DNA of 64,000 nt from Pontiella sulfatireligans (GCF_900890705.1 NZ_CAAHFH010000002.1:62001-126000); one strand, 5' to 3'. Shown: positions 8,089 through 18,195, counted from the first letter of the stretch. Program-made: numbers and translations. Notes: generated by a model not told the origin, from the letters alone.

Positions 8089-9918
8089 CTATAGGCTTTC
8101 AATCATGCTGTTGCACAGCTCATCGAATGAAAGATTTCCCTCGTAGGGAAGCACTAATGAGTGGTGGGCCTCCAATGTCTGGACGCCGCCGTTTCCAAAG
8201 GCCGGAAGATCATATGCCTTTGCTTCGTCGCTCCAGTTGAACATACCGAAGAAGATTTCTTCGCCGCGGCGACCCAGCAACAGCTCGTAGCCATCGGTCT
8301 TATCCTTGCCATGCTGCCAGAAATCGAGCGGAACGGTTTCGTCCATGGCCGGTGAATCGAACACCTCTTTCACCAACGCCTTTCGCTCGGGGCGCAAGGT
8401 CATGAGGTTGTCGCTTGCAAGGCGGCAGTTTCCATAGAGCTTGTTGTAATTGGCCCACATCTGCGCCTCGTTCATCGACATGCTGCCCCCAAACTTGTGT
8501 TTGGCTTTGAATACCTTGTCATCTTCATCGGCGGCCTCGCGGAAGACCAGATAGTCGCAGTCGCCATTGTAGACTTTGCCTGCGAGGTAGAAGTTGCCGG
8601 TATTGGCCTGGCAGCGTTCCGGAAAAGCTTCATAACGCGGATGGACATCGCCACCGGTACGCATACCGTCGACAAAGCCGATGCAGGGACCGAAGACGGC
8701 GGAGCATCCGAGGAAATAGTTTTCCTGCCCGATCGCATCACGAATCGTCTGCATGCCCAGTCGGAAACGCTCCACACCGGTTAGTGACGGATCATGTGCC
8801 ACCACTTTTTTGACGTTGAGTTCCTCCTTAAAATCGGTTTCCAAGCCATAACGCATAAAGTCGACCTTGAAATAGCGGACGCCCCACTCTTCCTTCATCG
8901 TGCGGACACATTCGGCAATGTGGGCGCGCGCACCCGGATGCGAATAGTCGAAGAAGGTATAGTTCATTTCGCGATCGGGCAGTTTCTTGGTGTGTACAAT
9001 CATTTTGCCATCCTGGTCATGCAGGAAATATTCAGGATGGGTCTTGCAGACTTTGGAAGCGGCATCGCCGCGGAACCCGTCAAAGTGCAGGCCCGGAATT
9101 TTCCCGTCGGCAACGATGCGGTCGACGATGGCCTTGATCCCGCCGGGCAAACCGTCACGCACACTGGTGTAGTCGCCGCGCTCGGTCCACCAGCCGCCGT
9201 CGATCTGAATCAGGTTGCACTCTGGATCAAGCTTGTTCAGTTCGTCCATGTTTCCAAAGATATCCTCCTTGGAAAAAATCCGGCCGTAGTAGTCCCACGT
9301 CGCCCAGCCCTTGAATTCAACATCCTTCAGTTTCCTGATGCCGTTTTCCTGTGCAATGGCTTCACCAAACGTATCGAGCAGTGCAAGCCAGTTTACAGAA
9401 CGGTTCAGAACAATCTGCTCATATTGAATGCTCTCGCCCGGTTTGAGTTGCTTGCCCTCGCCGTCCGAACGAACCACGAACGCGTTGTCCTCCAGCGTGA
9501 ATACCGGCAGGAAGATGCGCCAGCTCAGCGAACCCGCAAAAACATATTGATCCGCCGCCAGCTGAACCATCGTATACATAAAGCTCTCGCTCTTTTTCTG
9601 AGGCTCGCCCACCTTGTGGCGCAGCATCGGCCGCCGGCCCATGCAGCTGCTGCCGTAAACCAGATCCATGTCGTCTGCAATCGGAGCGGCCACCGGAATA
9701 CGAACCTCGATGCTTTCAATGGTAAGCGTTTCGCTGCCTTTGTTCGAGAGCATGATTTCCAGACGTTGGAAACCGTCCTTTCCCTTCTTCAGTTTCTGCG
9801 ATGCCTCTACGGGGTGGTCGGCCGCTACATCGACCGTGATACCGTTCCATTCTGACGGCGCCCTTGCTCCGGCAAACACATTCGCCCCGATAATCAGTCC
9901 GAGTACAATTTGTTTCAT
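8089..9918 (-). CDS. GH36-like (clan GH-D) secreted alpha-galactosidase-type glycosidase
   Basis: A 609-residue protein with a signal peptide, an N-terminal beta-sandwich (about 20-195) and a TIM barrel with clan GH-D features: IQIDGGWW at 238-244, the nucleophile block YFKVDFMRYG (Asp353) and the acid/base block MRTGGDV (Asp424). GH36 enzymes remove alpha-linked galactose or related sugars with retention. In an operon with sulfatases and a galactose mutarotase, a role in trimming galactose from a desulfated galactan is reasonable, but substrate is inferred. It starts in an ATGA overlap with the sulfatase upstream; AAGGA precedes its ATG. Confidence 0.88.
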   Translation of the reverse strand: MKQIVLGLIIGANVFAGARAPSEWNGITVDVAADHPVEASQKLKKGKDGFQRLEIMLSNKGSETLTIESIEVRIPVAAPIADDMDLVYGSSCMGRRPMLRHKVGEPQKKSESFMYTMVQLAADQYVFAGSLSWRIFLPVFTLEDNAFVVRSDGEGKQLKPGESIQYEQIVLNRSVNWLALLDTFGEAIAQENGIRKLKDVEFKGWATWDYYGRIFSKEDIFGNMDELNKLDPECNLIQIDGGWWTERGDYTSVRDGLPGGIKAIVDRIVADGKIPGLHFDGFRGDAASKVCKTHPEYFLHDQDGKMIVHTKKLPDREMNYTFFDYSHPGARAHIAECVRTMKEEWGVRYFKVDFMRYGLETDFKEELNVKKVVAHDPSLTGVERFRLGMQTIRDAIGQENYFLGCSAVFGPCIGFVDGMRTGGDVHPRYEAFPERCQANTGNFYLAGKVYNGDCDYLVFREAADEDDKVFKAKHKFGGSMSMNEAQMWANYNKLYGNCRLASDNLMTLRPERKALVKEVFDSPAMDETVPLDFWQHGKDKTDGYELLLGRRGEEIFFGMFNWSDEAKAYDLPAFGNGGVQTLEAHHSLVLPYEGNLSFDELCNSMIESL

Positions 9919-11378
9919 TTTTTATCCTTGTCTATTTCGTGTGCCATCGCCGCCTGCGAGAACTTGCGCTTGATGGGGAAATTGAAATCCGGTTCAGGTG
10001 ATGCTGTGCGAGCACTTTTGATGAGTGTATCCAGCTTGGCCACCATCTCCGGATACTGCTCGGCCACATTGGTCGTCTCCTTCGGGTCTGCGGAGAGATT
10101 GTAGAGTTCCAATGCTGAATCGGGATCAGAGGCTACGTCGTAGCGAACGGCTTTCCACATGCCCTGCCGAATCGCGACGCGGCCCTTCTTTTCGTGGAAC
10201 TCCCAGTAGAGATAGTCGTGTTCCTCTTGTCCGTCTTTACCCAGCAATGTAGGCAGGAATGAAACGCCGTCGACATTTTCAGGAACCGGTTGACGGGTCA
10301 ACTCGGCCATGGTCGGAAGCACATCCCAGAAGGCGGAAAGCTGGGCCGTTTCGGTTCCGAACGCAATTTTGCCCGGCCACGCAGCGATCATGGGTACATG
10401 CACACCGCCTTCATATAGATCGCGTTTGAACCCGCGCTGCGAACCATTGGAATTGAAATAGGCGGGATCGTGTCCGCCCTCCTCGTGCGGACCATTATCG
10501 GAACTGAATAGAATCAGTGTATTTTCAGCAAGGCCCAGCTCTTCAAGTTTTGCAACCAGCTCGCCGATGTCGTCGTCCATGACATTCACCATAGCGGCAA
10601 AGGCGGCGTGTCCTTCCGGTTGCGAACCATAGGCGAACTTGCGGAAGTTAGGACCGCCGTCGGTTCCTTCATAGGAACTTTCGGGCAGAAACTTTCCACG
10701 ATATTTCGCGATGTATTCCTCCGGCGCAAACATTTCAGCATGCGGCTGAACGAGCGCATAATAAATAAAGAACGGCTGATCCTTATTCGCCTCCACAAAG
10801 GCCAGCGTCTGCTCCTGAATCTTATCCGGCGCATATTCGCCCCGCTCCATACCAAAGTTGCCCCACTGAATTTCGCGACCGCGATCATCCGACAGGAAGT
10901 AGGGATAATAATGATGCGCCTGTCGCTGGCAGTTATAGCCATAGAAACGGTCAAATCCCATCTCCAACGGCTCACTGTGCGTGCCCGGCGCGCCCAATCC
11001 CCACTTACCGAAAATCCCGGTAGCATAGCCGGAATTCTTAAACAGATGCGCCATCGTAAACGTACCCTCCGGCATCGGTTTCTGCCCCTCCGGCATCACC
11101 AAGGCATTCCCCCGCACCGGCGCATGCCCCGTATGCTGCCCCGTCATCAACGTACAACGAGACGGCGCGCAGACTGTGCTGCCGGAATAGTGTTGGGTAA
11201 ATTTCATACCCTTCGCCGCCAGCGCATCGATATTCGGCGTCTGGAAATGGGTCTGCCCGTAGCAGCTCAAATCGCCATAGCCGAGGTCGTCCGCCAGAAT
11301 ATAGATTACGTTGGGTTTAGTGGCTGCATGGCAAAGGTGCAACGTACCGACAGCCGCCAGTATTATAAGTTTTTTCAT
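9915..11378 (-). CDS. Secreted S1-family sulfatase, first gene of operon
   Basis: A 487-residue sulfatase starting MKKLIILAAV with a Sec signal peptide; a longer frame to 11426 exists but GAGGA sits just upstream of this ATG, and the promoter element lies between. The motif is C70-A-P-S-R74, within LADDLGYGDLSCYG... HYSGSTVCAPSR, and FGKWGLG and SDNGPHEEGG follow. It closely resembles the sulfatase ending at 27644 (HYSGSTVCGPSR, FSSDNGPHEEGG versus FTSDNGAHLEGG), so the two are paralogues of one S1 subfamily that acts on terminal sulfated sugars. It opens the operon running down to 3867. Confidence 0.97.
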   Translation of the reverse strand: MKKLIILAAVGTLHLCHAATKPNVIYILADDLGYGDLSCYGQTHFQTPNIDALAAKGMKFTQHYSGSTVCAPSRCTLMTGQHTGHAPVRGNALVMPEGQKPMPEGTFTMAHLFKNSGYATGIFGKWGLGAPGTHSEPLEMGFDRFYGYNCQRQAHHYYPYFLSDDRGREIQWGNFGMERGEYAPDKIQEQTLAFVEANKDQPFFIYYALVQPHAEMFAPEEYIAKYRGKFLPESSYEGTDGGPNFRKFAYGSQPEGHAAFAAMVNVMDDDIGELVAKLEELGLAENTLILFSSDNGPHEEGGHDPAYFNSNGSQRGFKRDLYEGGVHVPMIAAWPGKIAFGTETAQLSAFWDVLPTMAELTRQPVPENVDGVSFLPTLLGKDGQEEHDYLYWEFHEKKGRVAIRQGMWKAVRYDVASDPDSALELYNLSADPKETTNVAEQYPEMVAKLDTLIKSARTASPEPDFNFPIKRKFSQAAMAHEIDKDKK

Positions 11379-11449
11379 CTCATCCTCGGTTTTCGTAATA
11401 TAACGGGCACTCCGCATCGGCATCAAAAAGGATGCTATTCATAAATATA

Positions 11450-11476
11450 TACGGATGCACAGACGAAACCTAAACA
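11450..11476 (-). promoter_or_regulatory. Island promoter element 1 (TGTTTAG - 13 nt - ATCCGTA)
   Basis: On the minus strand TGTTTAG at 11476-11470 and ATCCGTA at 11456-11450, 72 nt upstream of the first sulfatase of the five-gene operon. Spacing and the CCGTA block fit an ECF -35/-10 pair. Confidence 0.75.
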
Positions 11477-11525
11477 GCCACTTTAAAGAATCAACGCGAA
11501 CACCCCTGCGGAGAGATCAATGTAT

Positions 11526-12983
11526 TCAGTCTCTTTCCATGTTTTTGAAGGCATGGGCGGGAAGCGGCATATAATCGCCTTCCCGCACCATCCAGCAATC
11601 CAATTTTTCGCGCATCGCCACCTCGACGTCCGCAACAGCGGCCTGCCCTGCCAGGTTGTTCAGTTCGAACGGGTCCTTCTCCAGATCGTAAAGTTCGAAG
11701 ATGGGGCGGGGATTCTGGAAAAAGATCCTTTCGTGTACCCCTTCAAGATGCCCCTCCTGATGTGCGGCCTTGATGGCCTCCCACGCCACGTTTTTTTTCG
11801 CCATATCAACCGGAGTATAGCTGCGCTCGGGAATCCCGTTATAAATAAAGTTGTAGCGCTTCGTGACGACCGAGCGCGACAGATCAAACCCATCGGTACG
11901 GGTAATCGGTCCAAAGTGCCAACTTCGCTCACCAAAGATCTGCTCCTGCCCTTCGAACGCTTGGTCCAGCAAAAGTGGTTTAAAATCCTGTCCCGTCATA
12001 CCCTCGTCGGGCGCAACCCCCGCCGCGCTGAGCATCGTCGGCGCGAGATCAATACCGCTAATCAGGACATCGCTCACACTCCCAGGTTGAACCTTGCCCG
12101 GCCAGCGCACCATCAACGGGACATTCAACCCGCGGGAGAAGAGCGTGCCCTTGCCGCGCAACAGGGCTTCGCCATTGTCGCCCATAAAGAAGACCAGCGT
12201 GTTCTTATCCAGTCCTCGCTCTGCGAGCACTTTCATTATCATACCGAATCCGATGTCCAGATCGCGGACTTCGGCCAAGTAGCGGGAATAGTCGAGCCGC
12301 ACTTCCGGAAGGTCCGGCCAGTCCCCGGGGAGCTTCAGTTCGGCCGGATCGATCCCTTCGTGATCGTCGCCCCATTTACGGTGAGGCTGGTTGAAGCCGA
12401 AATAAAGAAAGAACGGCTTGTCCGCCGGCACTTCATCGAGCACCGCCCCGAACATGCCGGGCACGTTCTTCAAATACTCGCCTTTGGTTTTGGCGCCCCG
12501 CACAAAATGATCGAACCGCGATTCAAAAAGCGGACCGCGCATGCCCAGTTGCTCCAGCGTCTCCGTGACATGTGGCGCATCCTTGTTCTGCCCGTCCAGA
12601 TGCTGATGACGTCCATCCAGACCCACCCAATATCCGGCGGCGCGCAGCAGGTCGGTCACAAACGGCGTTCCCGGACGGGCCGGCTGAGCGAACCGGGTTG
12701 AGGAAATCCCCACCGGCGAGCGACCGGCAAAAATCGAGATGCGTGACGGAGCGCATTGAGGTGCCGCCGTATAGGCGCGGGTGAACCGCATACTTTGCTC
12801 CGCAAAGTCGTCCAGGTTCGGGGTAAGGTTCAGCCGCGTACAGTTTACATCCCCGTAAGCGCCAAGATGCGGAACACTATGGTCGTCGGAAAGAACCAAC
12901 AGAATATTCGGTCGCTCTGCCATCACCGAAACCGTGAACAGCTGCGTAATGACCATCATGTTAGCAAAAAAAGTTTTCATCAT
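11526..12983 (-). CDS. Secreted S1-family sulfatase, sulfamidase-like
   Basis: A 485-residue sulfatase with a signal peptide ending SVMA. The metal-binding block LVLSDDHSVPHLGAYG and motif C77-A-P-S-R81, with MGDNGE later, resemble heparan N-sulfatase (sulfamidase)-like S1 members; true specificity is unknown. It begins within an ATGA overlap with the SGNH esterase gene, and GGGGAGGA touches the first ATG, so the second ATG three bases downstream is also possible. It is the last gene of the four-gene operon led by the sulfatase at 15184-16725. Confidence 0.96.
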   Translation of the reverse strand: MMKTFFANMMVITQLFTVSVMAERPNILLVLSDDHSVPHLGAYGDVNCTRLNLTPNLDDFAEQSMRFTRAYTAAPQCAPSRISIFAGRSPVGISSTRFAQPARPGTPFVTDLLRAAGYWVGLDGRHQHLDGQNKDAPHVTETLEQLGMRGPLFESRFDHFVRGAKTKGEYLKNVPGMFGAVLDEVPADKPFFLYFGFNQPHRKWGDDHEGIDPAELKLPGDWPDLPEVRLDYSRYLAEVRDLDIGFGMIMKVLAERGLDKNTLVFFMGDNGEALLRGKGTLFSRGLNVPLMVRWPGKVQPGSVSDVLISGIDLAPTMLSAAGVAPDEGMTGQDFKPLLLDQAFEGQEQIFGERSWHFGPITRTDGFDLSRSVVTKRYNFIYNGIPERSYTPVDMAKKNVAWEAIKAAHQEGHLEGVHERIFFQNPRPIFELYDLEKDPFELNNLAGQAAVADVEVAMREKLDCWMVREGDYMPLPAHAFKNMERD

Positions 12984-13738
12984 TCCTCCCCGGAAGATTT
13001 GCGTGATTCATATTGAAGCTCTGTTTTCATGAGGATCGGGCTTAATTTATCTCTCCAAATCACATAGCCGTCGCGGGTCATGTGCAGGTCATCTTCCTCG
13101 AAGAGATTTTTCAGTGGCTTCCCTTTGTCATCCATCATGCCGGATGCAATATCCACATAGGTAAGTCTAGCGTCCTTATCGCATTCTGCTTCGATGAGGT
13201 GGTTGGCCTCCTGCATCTTGGGCCAGAGCTGCCATCGCTTGATGCTGGGTTTTATCGACAGGACGTAAATGCGGCATTCCGGTAACTCGCCAAGCACCTT
13301 TTCAACGAACTTGCGGAACGTGTCCGCAATGACTAACGGAGAAATCCCCTGGCCAATATCATTATCCCCCTCATAGAGGACGATTGCGCGCGGCTTGTAA
13401 GGAAGCACGATTCGATCGGCATAATGAAGCGCATCGTTCATATTGCTCCCACCGAAACCGCGAGGAATAACAGTCAGCGGAGTCAAATCATTTTGAAGGG
13501 TTTCCCATTTCCGCATGCTTGAACTGCCGACACAAACGATCGCTCCCTGTGGTGGCGGTTGTTTTTCGTCGGTGGCTTCGAAGCTTTGAATCGCTTTTTC
13601 AAAGCGCTCGGGACTTCTGTAGGTCTGGCCGCCATCCGATCCGGATTCCTGCGCGCATACAGGTATATGCATTGAAGTCAGGGCGAACGTTATGCAAAGA
13701 CCCATCACCATTTTTCTCATTGTAGCCATGCCCGTCAT
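12980..13738 (-). CDS. Secreted SGNH/GDSL hydrolase (probable carbohydrate esterase)
   Basis: A 252-residue protein with a signal peptide ending VCAQ. The four SGNH blocks are visible: block I VGSSSM (Ser73), block II GGSN (96-99), block III GDND (124-127) and block V DLHMTRDGY with the catalytic Asp/His. Such enzymes remove acetyl or other acyl groups from sugars or act as lipases. Between a sulfatase and a glycosidase, deacylation of the polysaccharide is most likely. Several in-frame ATGs occur in the first ten codons; MRKMVMG is a plausible alternative start. Confidence 0.9.
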   Translation of the reverse strand: MTGMATMRKMVMGLCITFALTSMHIPVCAQESGSDGGQTYRSPERFEKAIQSFEATDEKQPPPQGAIVCVGSSSMRKWETLQNDLTPLTVIPRGFGGSNMNDALHYADRIVLPYKPRAIVLYEGDNDIGQGISPLVIADTFRKFVEKVLGELPECRIYVLSIKPSIKRWQLWPKMQEANHLIEAECDKDARLTYVDIASGMMDDKGKPLKNLFEEDDLHMTRDGYVIWRDKLSPILMKTELQYESRKSSGEE

Positions 13739-13791
13739 CGTCTTATCCCACGCTAATACTCTGTTTTCAGATTCTATATCTGCTTAATCTT

Positions 13792-15183
13792 TCATTCAAT
13801 GAGTTCAGCACGAATGCACACATCCAAATAGGCGGCGGCGGACCAGAGCTGATGGCCGGAACCCCCGATGAGCCCGTCCGGCAGTGAAATCTTTTCGTGG
13901 AAGGAACCAAAGCCGGCGTCCCATTCCTCACCCGCTGGAATTTTTTTCGGCGGTTTGATGGCCGTTCCCAGCGAACGCGCAAGCAACGCCGCATTATAAT
14001 CCAGCGTATCTTCGCCGGTCGCTATGGTTTTACCGTGCAAAAAGAAGGTGCTGCAAAACGGCCAGCTAGCCTGATTATGATCGCCCTTATTATCGAGGAA
14101 CGGGAAGAACAACGGGATGCCCTTATCCGTTGTCGGATACCCTTCATAGGCCACCTTCGCCGCGTCGCCTTCGATCACACCGAAGAGTACCGCAAAGGCC
14201 GTTCCGAGGATGGGCCGGTTCGGCATCAGGACGCCGTGCCGATCTTTAAAGTAGGCCGTCGTTCCGTCCGGATTGGTCAGTTCGGTCTGAATAGCCAATT
14301 TCAGCGTAGCGGCGCGTTCGAGCCATGCCTGCTTTTCAGCGGCCGGGCGCCCCGCCTTTTCACAGGCGTTGGCCATCGCGAGCATGGCGCGATAATAGAG
14401 GCAGTTGGTCGACAGCGCTTTCAGCAGGACGCAATCGGCCTTGCTGTAGCCTTTGGGATAGCAGGAATGCTGAATATCATGATAGAGCGCCTGACCGCGG
14501 TAGAGGCCATCCTTGGCATCAAACCACGGTTCATAGAACACCTTGAAAAATTCTTCGCCGTTTTCGAGCATCCATTTCCAATCCGCAATTTCCGGGTGAA
14601 GGGTAAAGAGATCATCAGCGGCCCAGAGCCAGACCACATCGTCGGTGCGGCGGGTGTAGGAGTTGGTCTTATATTTCAGCATGATCTCCCGATCGATTTC
14701 CGCAATCACCTCCCACGGCGCGTCAATCTCACGAATGTCATGCCCGGCCGAAACCCTGTAGCCCAATCCCCGGCGGACCTCACGGGTCAGCTTGAGTGAC
14801 GACAACATTTGTTTTGGATAAAGCTGGTTCACCCCGAGTACGCCCGCAATGGAAAGGTCGCGGGTATAGACGCGGTCGCCATACCGCGTGCCTGCACCAA
14901 AATAGACAACGCCCGCCTCATTCGTCACCAGGTTGCGCTCCACATCGTCCAGCGCGATCGCCCACATGCGCTCTGTGAGCGGTGTCACCTCGCCCTTGAG
15001 CTTAACCTGGCAACGCGGTTGCGGCAGCTGAGCGAGCGTGAACGCCCCGTTGGCATCCCGCAGGGCATCCGCCGTCATCACCAGCGGTTCCTGCTCATAG
15101 ATAAAACGAGCAGGGTGTTCCATCGCCACACAACCGGATACTCCGGCCATCAAAACTAATCCCATCAACCCTTGATAGTTCAT
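13792..15183 (-). CDS. Six-hairpin glycosidase-like lipoprotein
   Basis: A 463-residue protein with a lipobox (AGVSGC18) and a body of repeated amphipathic helices typical of an (alpha/alpha)6 barrel: acidic blocks such as DDVVWLWAADDLF, DIQHSCYPKGYSK, AGEEWDAGFGSFHEK and SGHQLWSAAAYLDV. The closest fold group is the six-hairpin glycosidase superfamily (GH63/GH78/GH95-like); I cannot assign a GH family. It begins directly after the stop of the sulfatase upstream (TAA-ATG), with AAGGTG as ribosome site, so it is cotranscribed. Confidence 0.75.
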   Translation of the reverse strand: MNYQGLMGLVLMAGVSGCVAMEHPARFIYEQEPLVMTADALRDANGAFTLAQLPQPRCQVKLKGEVTPLTERMWAIALDDVERNLVTNEAGVVYFGAGTRYGDRVYTRDLSIAGVLGVNQLYPKQMLSSLKLTREVRRGLGYRVSAGHDIREIDAPWEVIAEIDREIMLKYKTNSYTRRTDDVVWLWAADDLFTLHPEIADWKWMLENGEEFFKVFYEPWFDAKDGLYRGQALYHDIQHSCYPKGYSKADCVLLKALSTNCLYYRAMLAMANACEKAGRPAAEKQAWLERAATLKLAIQTELTNPDGTTAYFKDRHGVLMPNRPILGTAFAVLFGVIEGDAAKVAYEGYPTTDKGIPLFFPFLDNKGDHNQASWPFCSTFFLHGKTIATGEDTLDYNAALLARSLGTAIKPPKKIPAGEEWDAGFGSFHEKISLPDGLIGGSGHQLWSAAAYLDVCIRAELIE

Positions 15184-16725
15184 TTAGTCTTTCACCTTTT
15201 TCTTTTTTCCAGTGTATGGAGAACCGGTGCACTCCATCCACCACGTGTTCCACGACGTTGATAGTTCCTGTACCAGCTCCGGCATTTGACTCGCCAGGTT
15301 CCGGGTTTCCGACCGATCGATGGCCAGGTTGTAAAGCTCCCACGGTTTTTGATTTTTTGTGACAAGCTTCATATCGCCGCGGCGAATGGCCTGCCCCGAC
15401 CCAAACTCCCAATACATATCCTTGTCCCGTTTCAGCGGCTTGTTTTGAAGTGCCGGCACGATGGAAATGCCTTGCGCGTTTCCGGGCGTCTTTGCGCCGG
15501 AAAGCGCGGCGATCGTCGGCATGATATCGATCAAGTGTACCCGATCGCGGTTGATGCGGCCGGGCGCGGCGAGACCCTTCGGCCAATGCGCAATCATGGC
15601 GGTGCCGATGCCCCCTTCATGGCTTTGTTGCTTAAACTTGCGCAACGGCGTATTGCCCACGGCGGCCCATCCCTGCCCGTACGATTCATAGCTTTCAACG
15701 CCTCCGATCGGCACTTCGTCCGAATAGTTTTTAACGCGCTTGGTCGGCGTTTCCGCACAGGCGCCGTTGTCGGCAAGGAAGAGCACCAGCGTATTGTCCA
15801 GCCGTCCCTGTTTTTGCAACAGGTCTAGCAGACGGCCAATATTGTCGTCCATATTTTCAATCATGGCGGCATAGACTTCCATCTGCTCGATGCGGCGCTC
15901 ACGCTGCTTCGGGGACAGCTCCTCCCACGGTTGGTCATATTCGGGCTCGGAAAGCTTTGCAACTTCGGGATCGACCACTCCCAGTTCAATCTGGCGCTGA
16001 TAGCGCGCGTTGCGGATCGCATCGTATCCGGCATCGTAGCGGCCTTTGCAACGGTCAATGTGTTTTTGCGGAGCCTGCAGCGGCCAGTGCGGTGCGTTGT
16101 AGGCCATGTAGAGAAGAAAGGGTTTATCGTCGTCCTTCGTTTCTTCCAACCATTGGACGCCTTTGTCGGTGAAGACATCGGTCGAATACCAGTCCGCGCG
16201 ATCCGGAACAAAACTTTTGACAATTCCCGGTTCGTCCAGCACCCATTTATAGGCCCCGATGTAGGCCGGTTGTTTGCCGCCCGGTACGGCCGTGTCGCCG
16301 GGATTCCAAAAATTGATCGCGCCGCCCAGGAAACCGTAGAACCGATCAAAGCCGCGCGTACGCGGATCAAAGCCCGCATGATGCTTGCCCGACCAGAAGG
16401 TGTTATAGCCTGCCGGCTTCAACATTTCGCCCAGCGTGGTCGTATCATTCCATTGATCATCGGTCTGCTGATAATAGACCCCGTTCACCAGGCACGCGCG
16501 GGAGGGATAGCACTTGGCGGTGTTATACGCCTGCGTGAAAAGAATGCCCTTATTCGACAGCCGATCCAGATTCGGGGTGTTGATTTCAGACCCCATGCAG
16601 CCCAGATCCGAATAGCCCATGTCGTCTGCCAGAATCAGCAGAATGTTGGGCGGTTGCGCCGCCACGGCGGCTGCGGCAAACCCCACCGCTACGAGCCCCA
16701 TAACAAAAGTTCGTTTAATCATCAT
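15184..16725 (-). CDS. Secreted S1-family sulfatase with C-Y-P-S-R motif
   Basis: A 513-residue sulfatase. The frame is open to 16818, but the start MMIKRTFVMGL is chosen because GGAGA lies 8 nt upstream, it gives a clean Sec signal peptide (ending AVAA), and the promoter element ends 27 nt upstream. Motif C72-Y-P-S-R76 lies in YNTAKCYPSR; LADDMGYSD, GKHHAG and ADNGA complete the active site. It is related to arylsulfatases that carry a basic residue before the cysteine. It leads the four-gene operon with the six-hairpin enzyme, the SGNH esterase and another sulfatase. Confidence 0.97.
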   Translation of the reverse strand: MMIKRTFVMGLVAVGFAAAAVAAQPPNILLILADDMGYSDLGCMGSEINTPNLDRLSNKGILFTQAYNTAKCYPSRACLVNGVYYQQTDDQWNDTTTLGEMLKPAGYNTFWSGKHHAGFDPRTRGFDRFYGFLGGAINFWNPGDTAVPGGKQPAYIGAYKWVLDEPGIVKSFVPDRADWYSTDVFTDKGVQWLEETKDDDKPFLLYMAYNAPHWPLQAPQKHIDRCKGRYDAGYDAIRNARYQRQIELGVVDPEVAKLSEPEYDQPWEELSPKQRERRIEQMEVYAAMIENMDDNIGRLLDLLQKQGRLDNTLVLFLADNGACAETPTKRVKNYSDEVPIGGVESYESYGQGWAAVGNTPLRKFKQQSHEGGIGTAMIAHWPKGLAAPGRINRDRVHLIDIMPTIAALSGAKTPGNAQGISIVPALQNKPLKRDKDMYWEFGSGQAIRRGDMKLVTKNQKPWELYNLAIDRSETRNLASQMPELVQELSTSWNTWWMECTGSPYTGKKKKVKD

Positions 16726-16751
16726 ATTCAATATCTCCACTGTTAAATGAA

Positions 16752-16778
16752 TACGGATGCCAACGCCCGTTCTAAACA
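16752..16778 (-). promoter_or_regulatory. Island promoter element 2 (TGTTTAG - 13 nt - ATCCGTA)
   Basis: On the minus strand TGTTTAG at 16778-16772 and ATCCGTA at 16758-16752, 27 nt upstream of the sulfatase start, the closest spacing in the set. The blocks match element 1 exactly while the 13-nt spacers differ, which argues for conserved recognition and against simple duplication. Confidence 0.78.
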
Positions 16779-16890
16779 GGAGGAAGCAAAGCTTAGCGAA
16801 TAAAATCGTACGCCTCACTCTTTACTTGAGTGTAGCGGTTTTCCAATGGCTGGAACAGCGAGCCGCAGCGGGATTCCTGCTATGTCCTGC

Positions 16891-18195
16891 CTATCTGTTC
16901 TTCTGTTTCTTCTTTGCCCGCTTCGTGTCGAGCTGATCCAGCGTCTTGATCAGCTCTTGCGGTCGTGCACCGGCATAACGACCCAACGCCTTTTGCAGCA
17001 TCGCATGGACGGTCATGGCCTGCTCGGACAACTGGTTGATCTGCAGCGGCTTCTTTTCCAGCGCATCGTTCTGCACATCATAAAATTTTCCGTCGCGGTA
17101 GAACTTGTAGCGCTGATTGCGCACCCACTCCTCCGACGGTTCGGTGCCTTCGCTCGAATACCAGCAATGTGTCCACTTGCGCGGGTTCCCCCGCTCGCCC
17201 TTCAGTTGCGCAAAGAAGCTTTTCCCGTCGATCTGCAGTCCTGCCGGAACCGTGGCGCCGGCGGCCTCGCAGAGGGTCGGCAGAAAATCGCTGAATTCGA
17301 TAAGATCCTGACTGACCTTGCTAGACGGCACGGTTCCCGGCCAATTGGCGATGAGCGGAACGTGTGTTCCGGCATTCGGCATCGAGCCTTTTCCGCCTTT
17401 ATAGGGTTTTCCGTTGAATTGCGTGGTGAGACTCCTATGGGTACCATTGTCGCCGGTGAACAGGACGAGCGTATTTTCGCGCAAGCCCAGTTCATCAAGG
17501 CGGTCGATCACCTGCCCGACCATCTTGTCCATATAAGTGACCATGTCGGCAAAGTTTTCATGGGCGCTGCCATCGCGGGTCTTGCTGTCGGGCGTAGGTT
17601 CAAACGGGGCGTGGGTCAGCAGCATGGGATAGTAACAGAAAAACGGGCCGTCCTTGTGGCGGGTGATGAAATCGAGTACGAACGCATTCAACTTGTCCGG
17701 ACCATACCCGCCGGATAACACCTCTCCGGTGTTCAGCAGCAGGCTGCCCAGATTATTATAGCGACTGTTCTTCTTCGGCAAATGCCAGAGGCAATACTCG
17801 TCGAAACCGAATTTTTCGGGTTGGGCCGGATCGGTTCCCAACTGCCACTTGCCGGCGATGGCCGTTGTGTAGCCCGCCTGTTTCATCAAATTACCGAACG
17901 TGGTCGCATTGGGATCCAGCAGGGCGAATTCGATATAGTTCCGAACATTGGAAATCCCGGTCATGATTTTCACGCGCGACGGCGTGCAGAGCGGCTGGGA
18001 ATAGCAATGTTCAAAGCGCATGCCATTCTCGGCCAGGCCGTCGAGGACCGGCGTCGAATATTCCGAATCGCCGTTGGCACCGATGCATTCATAACCGAGA
18101 TCATCCGCCATGATCAGGATAATGTTCGGCTGCGCTTGAACCAGCGTGGTCATCCCCATCGCCAAGCATAAGACAACCCAGCCTCTTTTCTTCAT
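16891..18195 (-). CDS. Secreted S1-family sulfatase
   Basis: A 434-residue sulfatase, the shortest of the nine. Signal peptide ending LVQA, metal site IMADDLGYECIG, motif C70-T-P-S-R74, then AGKWQLG and FTGDNGTH. The short C-terminal part ends in a lysine-rich tail (KRAKKKQKNR). It is the last gene of the ten-gene operon that starts at 32971, and its ATG overlaps the upstream sulfatase stop by 4 bp. Specificity is not readable from the sequence. Confidence 0.96.
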   Translation of the reverse strand: MKKRGWVVLCLAMGMTTLVQAQPNIILIMADDLGYECIGANGDSEYSTPVLDGLAENGMRFEHCYSQPLCTPSRVKIMTGISNVRNYIEFALLDPNATTFGNLMKQAGYTTAIAGKWQLGTDPAQPEKFGFDEYCLWHLPKKNSRYNNLGSLLLNTGEVLSGGYGPDKLNAFVLDFITRHKDGPFFCYYPMLLTHAPFEPTPDSKTRDGSAHENFADMVTYMDKMVGQVIDRLDELGLRENTLVLFTGDNGTHRSLTTQFNGKPYKGGKGSMPNAGTHVPLIANWPGTVPSSKVSQDLIEFSDFLPTLCEAAGATVPAGLQIDGKSFFAQLKGERGNPRKWTHCWYSSEGTEPSEEWVRNQRYKFYRDGKFYDVQNDALEKKPLQINQLSEQAMTVHAMLQKALGRYAGARPQELIKTLDQLDTKRAKKKQKNR